Positions 34,801 to 45,700 of a DNA stretch of 64,000 nucleotides are shown piece after piece. The DNA is from Saksenaea vasiformis B4078 (lineage: Eukaryota; Mucoromycota; Mucoromycetes; Mucorales; Saksenaeaceae), in contig JNDT01001541.1 in NCBI GenBank assembly GCA_000697055.1, positions 1 to 64,000 on the forward strand, given 5' to 3'. The position numbers were made by a program, and so were the translations under genes. A model generated the notes under the pieces. That model did no database searches. It was given only the letters and a program-made list of their open reading frames with translations, and had not been told where the DNA came from. Each line of letters starts with the position of its first letter. The stretch's first letter is position 1.

Positions 34801-35349
34801 AGAAGTAGTCCTGCCTCTTCGTCGTCCTGCAGGACGCTTGTAAGCCCAAGCTGCCGGGCGTATTCAATGCCAGTGTTAAATACAATAATCGGAACTTTTT
34901 TTTCAAGAGCATAATGGATTGCGCCGAGTAATCCATCGTTTGGAATTGTTAATATTATGCCGTCGACACCCTGGGAAGAAAGTGAGAATGATAAAAGTAC
35001 GAGATAGTGTATATACTCTGTCAACGGCACTGCGGATATCAGTTGACATTCTGGACGTTGTATTGACGAGATGCTTATTCCATGTGAGGTCGATATCGAG
35101 TATAGCAGCGGCATCACGAGCCCCCTGTTCTGGATTATGGAAGGAGGTATCCATTGCCAAGTCATGAGAAATCATGGTAACCCGTCGTCGGCTCCAGGTG
35201 GAAGCGGCACATTGCGGCAAGTGAAAAGAAGGCTCCTCTGGGTGAGAGTAATGGTTGCTGTGCCGTTCAGCGGACGTCACGACAAGAAGAAGCCATGCAA
35301 TATCGGTCAAAATTTGCCAACAGCGCAGGTTAATAGAATGCTTAAGCAT
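28883..35349 (-). CDS. Receptor hybrid histidine kinase built on a receptor-guanylyl-cyclase-like chassis
   Basis: Twenty-four exons, all consistent in phase, encode about 1,761 residues. Signal peptide 1-27. Two type-1 periplasmic-binding-protein domains (about 40-320, [11 protein letters not shown]; about 345-600, GANGIFFES). Cys-rich stalk (645-719) with repeated CxxC-type pairs. One membrane span (733-755, [17 protein letters not shown]). Kinase-homology domain (about 850-1110): [33 protein letters not shown] (no HRD Asp), [28 protein letters not shown]. Coiled coil (1114-1180): VVDNM...[18 protein letters not shown]. Histidine kinase with His 1199 in SHEIRTPMN, then LLSNAIKF, DTGIGIP and [13 protein letters not shown] degenerate receiver (about 1450-1590), then a typical receiver (VDDN; Asp 1683 in [16 protein letters not shown]). 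The kinase-homology and coiled-coil parts are those of receptor guanylyl cyclases, but no cyclase follows. Ligand unknown; sugar is possible from the fold. Exon limits are by hand, and the 15-nt exon 33955-33969 is the least certain. Confidence 0.92.
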
Positions 35350-37064
35350 AGCGAATGAAAGAAGTGTTAATGGATCAAATTCCAAAGATGACAAAAATAC
35401 CGAACTTGGTACTGTTGAACTCGAAGTGCGTTCTACCGCGAGAATAAAAATTCCGTTTGAAGCTGCAGTAACGAAAGTTCTCTGAACAAAATATGCTTCA
35501 GGAATCTGATATCCGTAAATATTTGATCAGGAAACCTTCTGTTAATCGCTTTTTGGTCAGAAAGTGTGCGGAGCTTTGCTTATAAATATCCTTACTGAGC
35601 GGTAGGGAGGTCAAAGGAGATACTCACCGACAGAATTTTGAGATCTTATTCCAATTTGTTGATGGTCAGCAGAAAGATTGTCATTGTGATTATATTGACC
35701 AGTTAAGTCGCAAATCATCCATGCTCTTTCTGAGATCCAATGTTCTTTGGGCCGAGGCATCCTTATGTTATACGGGAAGCGAATGGGCGGATGAGTGTTG
35801 TAAGCACTGTTACGAGTGAGCTCCTCTTCGCATCTCAGAACGATGGTCAACTGTATTACAGGTAGCTTTTCTCTTTTACACAAACTAAAAATTCGTCGAG
35901 ATATGTGTCGGAAACCTAACAGCGCAATATCAACATTGCTTACGTTTCATGTACCTTCGACAATAAGTGACGCATCTATAGATGAGAATCGCCAAAGGAG
36001 GTAGATCATCTGAGTGGAGGTTATTATGTTTTGACATCCTGACCCACATCGTATATCTTTAAATTACCCAAAACGGTCGCTAAAGGTAGCGATTGTAAAG
36101 ACTTCTTCCGATATGTCCGCAATTTTTAAAAGATCTGATGGGAACCCTTTTAAGCAATAGATATCAATATTTGCGTTACCTAGGTAACTCTTTTCATCCT
36201 TATCGCGTTCGCTACGTCGTGCTTTCTTCTTCTAGTTTCTAATCTGAGGCGCATAAGTAAACTCATTAACAGAAACATTCTCTTAGTTTTGTGGTTGTGA
36301 TTTACGCTTGGGACAAGCCATTCGTTAGAATAGAAAAAGAGAAGATAAAATGAATCAAGAGCATGAGCTTTTGTCCTTTTGTCGTCTGTTTGGCTTGATA
36401 CACATGAGCAGCGTTTCAAAAAATTGGTTGATTTGACGTCGAGCTGCTCTAGTGAGTATCTTCCCCTTCCTTCAATGTTACTGTGTATCTTCAACCCGTG
36501 CATTTTCAGAATGTTCAGTAAATAGAATGCAAAAGTTTGAGACGAAGCACTAGAAAAAGTAGGCAAAAATGTACGCTAGCCGAAAGCATGCTGCAATAGA
36601 ACGTATACTAAGATGCATCTCAAAGAGCGCATATTTTGTACAACCTACCGCAAGCGAGAAGCGTCGCAAAGGAAAGCATCGGTTCGAAAGGACATGTTGA
36701 GGAAGAAATGCCGGAGAAGATGTACCAAGAAGTAATGGCATTGCAGCTAACGCTTTATTATTCATCAAACTTCTTCATCTAGACACGTATATAATATCAT
36801 ACGTTCTTGAGGAAGTAGTCCAGACAGCCTAACAGGGCAGGGAGCACACGTTTAGCCCTCGGGAGTTTATTGGCAAAAAAGAGAGAGACCTGGTTTGATA
36901 GTTTAATGGCTAATTCTTTTATGATAATGATGATGATGATAGCTACCATATATCATATGCTGACATGGGTTTTGCATGCTTTTGCATGTTCCCAAGACTA
37001 CGCGGCATTTGCCGACCTTTCAGTCAATACAATGACACGTACTATTTATTGAATACCATTTTAC
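35350..37064. other. Intergenic, possible remnant only
   Basis: No supported gene. A minus-strand frame starting at 36768 (MNNKALAAMPLLLGTS) looks a little like an organelle-targeting start and is followed by a GTAGGT donor-like site, but I could not find a convincing continuation. Confidence 0.4.
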
Positions 37065-37690
37065 GCTACTCTAAATAAATTATGCGCCCATCAAGAGCCA
37101 AGCCTGTGCTAAGGAAGAAATCGAATATGCGGTCATTGATGTAGAATTGGCAGCAAAAACATACTTTTACTTACATCAACTTTGGCCCTCGGTGGACTCA
37201 TAATTTATTGGAACGGCGGAAAATGGCATTCACGGTTAATAAATGAAAGATGTCTTGATATCTCTTACTTACCACCGATGGGCACTCCTACTCACTGGTA
37301 GGGGCCTGCCCCGCACCTTGACCGGTGGGGAAGGCGAGATGAGTTGGACACGGTTGAAGCCGTCTTTGTGAGTTTTACTACCAGGAGTCTGAACAGTAGA
37401 CAAACAGACATGAGGAATCCCGTATGTATAGTCGATCCCAGTACGTATGTACCGGGGACATAATAGAGAAAACACACTCAAAAGAAAAAAAATTCATGCG
37501 TCCCCTTAAATACTCTCCCTTTACGCGTTCCAATTGGTGTGTTGGGGAAGCTATTACAATGGACCAGCGCAGTACACCTTTGATCCAGATGTAAAGTATC
37601 TGCTTCTCTGCGCGAACGTTCACAGATACCAGACGCAAAATTGTTTTGGCACAAACGCCCACCGAGTAACATCACCTAAAGGTTTGACGC
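37065..37690 (+). repeat. Dispersed repeat R, copy 1
   Basis: Starts near CTCTAAATAAATTATGCGCC and includes AGAGCCAAGCC, ATATGCGGTCATTGATG, TAGTCGATCCCAGTACGTA and ATTCATGCGTCC. Corresponding, diverged blocks occur in the same order at 40940-41430, 63290-63810 and, inverted, at 49500-49845 and 53690-53905. The element class is unknown; no terminal repeats were recognised. Confidence 0.6.
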
Positions 37691-38159
37691 TGTGATAGGA
37701 GATTGGGGTGTAAGAAATGAGCTAACGTCAGACCAATTGGCGATTTGGAAAAGTGGAAATAGATGCAAGGAAAGCCGATACTTTTTATTATTGCCAACTT
37801 CCCCCCCCCCCTTATGTAATGTTGTTTATATAAGAATATCAAACTCACCACAGTTAGTAGCTCCTTGAAGCATATATCGATCTTTTTGTCTTAAGGTCTC
37901 CGCGTATTGTTATTCACTTAGATAAAGCATTTCTAGACAGGCATGACTTTTATGTTTCCAGATTCCTTTTTCAGTCAAATTTTTTATTGCGAAAAAAAAT
38001 GGGCAAAGACACACCAGGATGGGTATCAACAAACATCCTTTCGGATATTAACCAGTCGTGTTCATATACTAGAAGAGATAATACAATTTTGCACAGGCAT
38101 AAGGGCTTGGGTAGGTTGTGGCCATAAATAATATTTGTGAGAGAAAGAAGAAGAGGAAG

Positions 38160-38260
38160 AAAAAAGAAGTAAATATATGTATATGTATGTTTGTGTATGC
38201 GTGTGTCTGTGTGTCCGTGTGTGAGTGGGTGGGTGAGAGAGAGATTTTGATTGTATATAA
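38160..38260. repeat. GT/GA-rich low-complexity tract
   Basis: A run of ATGT, GTGT and finally GAGAGAGA steps lies downstream of the Myb-like gene. It is a simple-sequence tract with no coding meaning. Confidence 0.7.
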
Positions 38261-38413
38261 TGTCCATGTATAAAGGTGAGGATAGAAATTGGTAGGGAAT
38301 AATTTTACGCCGGTGTACTTTTTTTTTGTTGTTTTGTTTTGAAGAAAAAGGAAGAAACTTGGGAAAGGGATCCGTTCTACAGTTCACCTTTCATGATAAA
38401 AGCGAGGACGGGT

Positions 38414-39034
38414 TTACATGGCGTTGAGTTGGCGCTTGCGGATCATGCTGGCGATCTTTGCAGAGCGTAACTCGCATTCTCTCCATGAGCGATCGTTGAC
38501 CTCACGGGCTACAGATTTCCAAGCTTGCTTGAAAAGACGAGCGTGCTTCTTCATGGCGATCATTAGCTGGCGATCCTCATTATCAGACCATTCACGTCGT
38601 TCCATAGCCTTGGCTTGCAAAGTTTTGAAGCGACCCCAACAGCACCCGCGCGAACGATGGGGCAAATAGGTAGAAGAGATCATTGCCCAGGATAAACCTT
38701 GAGCGTAGCCTTGTTGCAACAAATAATCTTCGGCTGGTGTCCAAGGCGTACGGGTCTGTGATGTATTTCGTGCATGTCGAGGGACGGTGTGTTTCGGAAC
38801 GGTTGGACGGACAAGCGAAGGGACTACAGGAGATGATGCAGGCGACATTGCTGGAGAAAGTGACGGAAGAGAAGAATAGGAGGACATGGTTGGGCTGTTT
38901 GATGAAGCAGAGGATGAAGCAGACGACCAGACTGGGTACGATTGATGGTGAACGATAGGCGATTTCTGGCAAACTTCCACTACAACAGGCTGGCTGGAGT
39001 TGGAAAGAGGGCAGAGCAAGTTCTTAATATCCAT
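38414..39034 (-). CDS. Myb/SANT-like DNA-binding protein
   Basis: Single exon of 206 residues. The N-terminal half is rich in Ser and Pro (about residues 40-85) and probably disordered. Two Myb/SANT-like repeats follow: TPWTPAEDYLLQQGYAQGLS...WGRFKTL (about 98-140) and REWSDNEDRQLMIAMKKHAR...WRECELR (about 147-195), each with the spaced Trp/aromatic residues of the helix-turn-helix fold. Such proteins bind DNA in the nucleus and usually regulate transcription; the target is unknown. The start is the ATG at 39034 (MDIKNLLCPL). The C-terminus RKRQLNAM is basic. The gene stands alone between long spacers, so context gives no hint of its role. Confidence 0.82.
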   Translation of the reverse strand: MDIKNLLCPLSNSSQPVVVEVCQKSPIVHHQSYPVWSSASSSASSNSPTMSSYSSLPSLSPAMSPASSPVVPSLVRPTVPKHTVPRHARNTSQTRTPWTPAEDYLLQQGYAQGLSWAMISSTYLPHRSRGCCWGRFKTLQAKAMERREWSDNEDRQLMIAMKKHARLFKQAWKSVAREVNDRSWRECELRSAKIASMIRKRQLNAM

Positions 39035-42000
39035 GGCAGTTAACAATGAAAAACAAAGGAAGAGAGAATAGATGAGAATAATGAATTTTTTTTATCCTTT
39101 CTGTCACGACCTCTTTATAGGTTTTTTTGAGGCCAACACTCCTGGAATGAATAAGGTCCGCCATGCACCCGACCGCACGGAATATTTGTCAATGAAATAA
39201 GGGGTTACCTAAGCAAGGAACAAAAACGAGTTACGTATCTTCGACATCCGTCTTATTTTTCTTTTTGATGACGAGCTGGATAACCCCTTAAGAGCTACCT
39301 CCTTCAATTTCATCAGAGAACCCTTGCAGAAACCCTCAATTTGTCGTGGTTGTATTGTCCTCCACTTCCCCTTTCGTTTTGATGTCTCTCGCATTTTCTC
39401 CTTTTACGTGGCCTTCTCCATGACCGCTTGCCGAGTTGGTGTCCACTCCATCATCTTCACCCACCAATTTATTCTATCTTACACACACTCACACTCCCCT
39501 ACTCGCTGTCTGTTCCTCCACGTTTCACTGCTCCTTTCCCGATGGGGAGTTTGCACATCGTGATTGTGCCTAAAGACATATCATAGGGGCACCAAATGCA
39601 AGTTGTTTTCCTGCCACGAAGCGCACAAAAGCACAGATCAAGGAGTGCCTGCCATTGTTTTGGAGACCAGAAGAGGAGACATTACAACGTTGACCTTAAC
39701 CTTTTGTATGGCCCTCCCTCCTAAAAATCAACATGAACAATTTGTATCCTAATATTGTTCGATGGGAAGTGATATCTATTTATATGTGATTGACAGTATG
39801 CCAACTTATATACGGTCAAAGTCAGGGTTGCTACGGTAACCAGTTGTGCATGTCTATTGTAACTATAGTGGAGTTTTAATTTCAGAAAGTGTTACTACAG
39901 TCTTATTCTGACACTCTATCACATGAAGAAGAAAAAAAATGAAGAAAAGAAAAGAATAAGAAAAAAAACGTGGTGTTCGAAGCGAAAAAAAAAAGAAGGG
40001 AAGAAAGGAGTGACTTCTCCTAGTTGTCGCGTGTGGTTTTTATTGTGGCTTTCCACGAGTCGTGGAAGGAGCAAGGGCATGGCATGCCACGCGTTAGTTG
40101 TACGAATAACAGAAGTTTGTACTTCATCGTCTATTGAAGATAATCTCTATCTTGAGGAGCACCTCCCTTGAGAAAGCGTGGCTCGGATGTAAAGCTTTTT
40201 TGCGTCCAAGACCATGGCATCAAAGCACGTGGCTGATATATAATAGCTTAATGCTTAAACAGATGCACGCTTTTAGTGTATCACGTTGTTCACTCCTCCC
40301 CTCTTGACTCTTTGCTTATAAAATTTTTCAGTGATGCGAAAGGGTCTCATCGTAGATCACGCTAAACAAAATTTAGCGCGCAAAATTTCCTTCCAACCGG
40401 TTAGAACCAGCGTCTTTATCGATAGCTAATACATATAGCTACGTCATTGATATTTCAGTGCCAAATAAATTGCCTGTGACCCATGGTGCCTCTTCCAAGA
40501 TGGCCCAGTTTAGGCTATCGGTCATTGTTGTTGACCTTGGAAAGTATTTTAATCGTTACGATATGATAGTAACTGCACTTATGACAGATATTTGACGACG
40601 GACAGCCTTGCATTGCTGTCTTAGGCGATGTGTACGGTATGTGCTATTGTACGGGCGTCTTCCACCATAGGAGCTCAGCCATCATGTGGCACTGCGGCAG
40701 CAATTAACCATGCTTACAACTATTATCTGCAGCAAGGCTTGCTAGATCTTAATTCTGCAGGAGCGGAGAGGCATATATAACTGTCTCAGAATCATCACCT
40801 ACTTCTATTCCACTATATTTAGAAGTGAAAGTAAACAGGTAACATACGATAATAGAGAATAAAGTACGTACAATCTTTCAAATAATAAACATCTCAAGAT
40901 AGGAAATACGTCGTAGCTTCACTGTTTATCGAACCAGTCCTTATGCTACTCTATATAAGTTTTGCGTCCACAGGAGAGCCAGACTGACGCTAATGAAGGA
41001 TTTGATATGCGGTCATCAGTATAAATTGGCACCGCTCTTATACATTGCACTTGGGTGAATTTGGTTCCTTGTGGATGCTAATTTAATAGAGTGACAAAAA
41101 AAGACCTCGTTCATGGTTAGTAAATGGAATACTTCGATGTCACCTTAACTTACCTGAAGGTAGCGCTGCCATTTGACAAAGGGACATGTGTAATCTTATA
41201 TAAGTGTGGATCGACCTCTTTAGCGAGATCTTCCTTTCTTCTTTTCTTTTTTGGAAAAGGCAGAGCCAAAGAAATATAAAATAATTTATGTGTCCCCTTT
41301 ATCCTGAAACATTCTCAACTCTTGCGGTGGGGTACTGAGAAATCATCACTGGTATAATAAGCTATTCCAATGCAAAATCAAGGCCATCCAGGCACGAACT
41401 ATTCCTTGGAGTTAAATTAAAACAAATCATTTGCTCTCTTTAAAGATGTTGTTCGTTGCGTCGTTGCAATTTCAATCATTTCCGTTTGTCGCTATATGTG
41501 AACATTACACCGTCGTCTGTGATTCTCCGGCTTAGAACTTACCTTGTGCCTACAGGAAGTCGGGTACCAGCCGACAGTACCGAATGCATCTCTTACCGAA
41601 ACATGCTTGCTGAAAACAGAAACATATAAAGTTTGAGAAAATGTTGGCGCTTAAAATCTCAGATGCACAGGGAAAGGTGTCAATGCAGGAAGCTTTTTAA
41701 GTTTTGGTTGTCATTCGTCCTTATTCTATTACTTACCTCCAATCATGGGAAACATGCTACCCTCCTGCAGATTGCCCTTTCATATCCAGTTATTTTCCTC
41801 GGTATCCTGCGTTCTCTTTCCTGTTCCTTTATCCTCTCTCGTTTTCTTTTGCCGTCTATTTTACCTCTGTTTGTGCACAACGAGAGCGAGGTATGTATTT
41901 CAATAAAATAAACCAAGGTTATAGAATAAGATAGCACAAGCTATGCGAGGCACTCATGAAATACACAAAAAGTGCAAAGTAGGTATATCAATGTTTACAT

Positions 42001-42792
42001 GAGTAATAAGCGTATTTGTTACATTTCTGGGAGTGGCAGATTAATCGCTGTAAAAAAAATAAACTTTTGCATGCTGCATGACTCTCCTTAATGTGGTTTA
42101 CGGGGAGTAAAAAATCATTTACTGTCTACTTAATGTGGAGACAACCGGCGCTGGCTTACATAATCGACAGAAAGGAGTTGGCGTTCTAAACTAAAGGACG
42201 ACCATTCCATGTCAAAGCGAAGAGTGCGTTCCAAATAATGGCCTTCAGAATTAACAAATTAGGATTTTTGAATCTGTATGTTTGCCGCTTTTACCATTCT
42301 ACCGATAGACACCAGTGTGGCGGGGGCCTCCCATGTTAATCGATAGTAACAGCAGTTTTTTATGCTTTGTATGAAAAAACACTCTTCATGACTTCTGTCG
42401 TACCCGGCAGTTACGATACAAAGATAGGTTGTACCGACAGCCGCACTACAGTCTCGCTATGTTTGCCCGCCCCAGTGTTCTATCTGTCGAGTAGCACAAC
42501 TACTGCCTAAAGAAACATGGATAGAGAAAAAGCGAGAGTTGATGTTAGAAAGATTTGAAATTACAGGGAAGCACCGTAGGTCAATCGCTGTATGCACGGC
42601 TTCAAAAATATATCTAACCTACACAAACGCTCAACGCCTATTAGGGACCCCGGTGGATGACAATTGCGGAGAAAATAAATTGCTTTTAATTTAAGAGAAT
42701 AGATGAGGATGATATAGAGTATTGAGCTTTATGGATGTGCTTCCATTACAGTACTAAATTTTAAGATGAAGGATTTGCAAATCTTGAGATCT
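39035..42792. other. Intergenic with repeat R copy 2
   Basis: No supported gene. Poly-purine runs lie near 39920-40010 and repeat R copy 2 at 40940-41430. The rest shows only short frames without motifs. Confidence 0.45.
40940..41430 (+). repeat. Dispersed repeat R, copy 2
   Basis: Follows copy 1 in order: CTACTCTATATAAGTTTTGCG, GAGAGCCAG, GATATGCGGTCATCAG, TGGATCGACC and TTATGTGTCCCC. It is clearly diverged, with insertions and deletions. Confidence 0.55.
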
Positions 42793-45700
42793 TTAGGACT
42801 GAGGTTGTCCCGGCCACGCAGGTTTAAAAGAGCCATCAAACTCGCCATAAAATCGATTGGAGTCGACCACTTTATGTTGTAGTCCACCGATTACTGCACC
42901 ACATTGAGGACACTTCGATATCTCCGTTGCACCACCACAGTCCCCTACAAAGATGAAGTTAAATTGACCGATAAATAATTGATAGATACATACCAATAAA
43001 GTAAGGATGTTGATTTTCGCATACAAACCATCGTCCGCCGACGATATTATGGATACCAGCGCGAGTTTCTTTGTTCATAGCCTCAATGATATCTGTTTTC
43101 TCCTTTTGGGTTATTTTCTGTCGTGCCTCTTCTTGCCGCTGTTTGATTTCATTGACCAAAGCAATCTCAGTCTTGATATACATATTGTATCGCAGAGCCG
43201 TATAGACTGGGGTCTGGCAAGATGGGCATTGCCAAAGTTTGATGGCAGTATGCTCACCTACAGCAAGTGACGAATTAGCTTCTCCTTTGTGCCTTAGGTT
43301 TCTTACCGTTCTTTGCTTGGTTTTTGAAATACATATCCAGGATTTCAACAGAATACACTAATGCAAAAGTTAAGCAAATGAAGGCGGTCGCTATTCGGAC
43401 ATACCGCAGCCGCATTCTGGCAGGACATACACTTTCTCATCTGGGTCAAATTCGGAAAGCGTGCGAAGAGAAATAGTACACTTTAGATTTGTATTACATA
43501 ATTTGCAGGGTGGACAAGTTTCTCCACATAGTCCATTACAAGGATGCCTAGTCATAAACGTGATCAGATGGTTCCATGTCGGTTCCAAGTACGTACCCGC
43601 ATTTTAAAGTTTTAGGGCAACTTTCATTGCAGGGTGGACGATCACACTTCTATACAAGAGCCTTTACTAAACGCCCACTGACTTTCAATATCATACCTCA
43701 TAACACTTCTTTGTGCATTTATAATGCTTACACTATGAAAAAAAGCGTTATGACCAACATTGTTGCCTCTTTCGCTTACCTCGTAGGGACAAGTAGTGAC
43801 ACATGTATTGCAAGCTTTCCAACACTCCCTGCCGCACTTGAATCCATGAGAACATACATACTGACATAACTCCAAGCATCGATCCGTATGTTCGTCTGGT
43901 CTCGCGCATCCTTTTCAAGACAATCGTTAAAGATTTCACGCTGTCGATCCTCTCAGACCTTACCTTTTGCACAGTTATGACCGCAGATCAACTGCTTTGG
44001 ACATGTTGCTGTACATCGAGATCTGCGATGGTCATGTGGTTCACCACACTAAGTGAAACATAGTCAATATTTAGTCTTCACGCTATGAAAAGTTATGACT
44101 AACCTCCTGAGCACAAGGATGTCCACATTCAAGCAACTTTTCGCATTTTTCTCTGCATATCGGGGTTGACCCACAACGTGCTCGCGTTTTATGGCCACAG
44201 CTGAGTACCATATCAATTATCTCCTTACACTTTACGCGCGATTTTCCGGACAGTGCTATACTGAAACATTTTACAGACTGAACGTGCCCGCAAGGAAGAG
44301 TGTGCTCTACTGTCTCGTTGCAAAGAGTGTCATTCGAATCCAGTACTTTGCAGCATACACCGTATGTCTCATGACCACATGGTAAGGTCGCTGTCGTCAT
44401 TTCTGTACAAGGGGGGCATGCTCCTCTGTTGGACGTACACTCGTAACACTTTCTAGGACATCGATGGGTACAACCTGTTGGTCGCGGTCGCACACATGGC
44501 TCCCGACAAGTGACATAGGTATGTGGCATATGGTGGCAAGTCTATCAGTTTGTCAATGAAGAGCTTAATACATAGATGACAGCTTACCTCTGGACAGACA
44601 TGCCCGCATTCAAGGAGAGTGTTGCACGAAGCCTTCAAAGTAACGTTTAGTAAAGCGACCAAAAAAGCTATGATGTTACACTTACCCCACAACCTCCGTT
44701 TTTAACATAAACAAAATCTTTCCAATGGCTGACATCGATTTCACTAGCCGAGTGTCTCTGGCAACAAAGACGGATGCTAGTTGAGCATAAACCTATAGAG
44801 GAAGAATGAGGTTAAGTTGAATTAAATGGGAAGAAATGTATTAACCTTTCTCCGTCATGTAACGAACGATATTACACCATGGTGTCTCGTTTAGCAAAGC
44901 CGACCTCCCGATCACGTAAAGGCCATATCTTGCTCGTGATAGTGCCAGCACAAGATTGTTTGTGGGTAACTGTCTACCACACGGCATGGCTAGAGATAGT
45001 ACTACAATCCAGCTTTCTTGACCTATATGATCATCCACCAAATCCACCCGGATTGATTTTTCATCAGCCAGAAAACAAGTTCGTTTTGGAATCTCCTCCC
45101 TCATGATACCCTTGATCAGCATCTTCTGCAAAGGAGACAACGTCAATATAGCAACTCTGCCGGGCTTGTATCCTTGTTGATAGATGTACAATGCTAAATG
45201 GCAAACGTAACGGGCTTCGTCAATCATGTTTTCGGTTACATTGCAGTTCATTAGGACGCTCCAGTAATGTTCCATTGCATCGGTGGAAGAGCCCTTTTGA
45301 TAGTCAATGAAATAGAGACGCTGTTTGATACCCTTTGTCACGGGTAAGTCTTGGTCAAAACAGCTTGGCATTTCTGCTGCCAGAGGCTTCGTTATCAATA
45401 ATCGCTGGCCACGGGAATCGTTTGCTAATGCATCTTGCATATCTGCTAGTTCGGGGCACATTCTCCATTGCTCTTCCAACGTGACCATCTCACCACCTGC
45501 CATTCGCCAGCGTTCAAACATAGATACATCGAGATGCCGTGGTGCGCCGTTGAGTGCTTTATTGGTAACCGTCGGTTTCACGTTGGAACAGACATCCCCT
45601 AGCAAGATCAAATGTTCCGTACGAGGACCGAGTGAAGATGTTGCAATAGTGGACTCGAGGATTGAGGATGCTTCATCCACAATGACAACTCGTGGTCGAA

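Noticed and set aside
34903..35165. A separate sugar-binding-protein gene of bacterial origin
   Set aside because: The exon joins in phase through a typical fungal intron to the rest of the receptor and begins with a signal peptide in the exon before it.
36180..36768. A small two-exon gene with an organelle-targeting start
   Set aside because: The start looks plausible, but no continuation with a recognisable domain or consistent phase was found.
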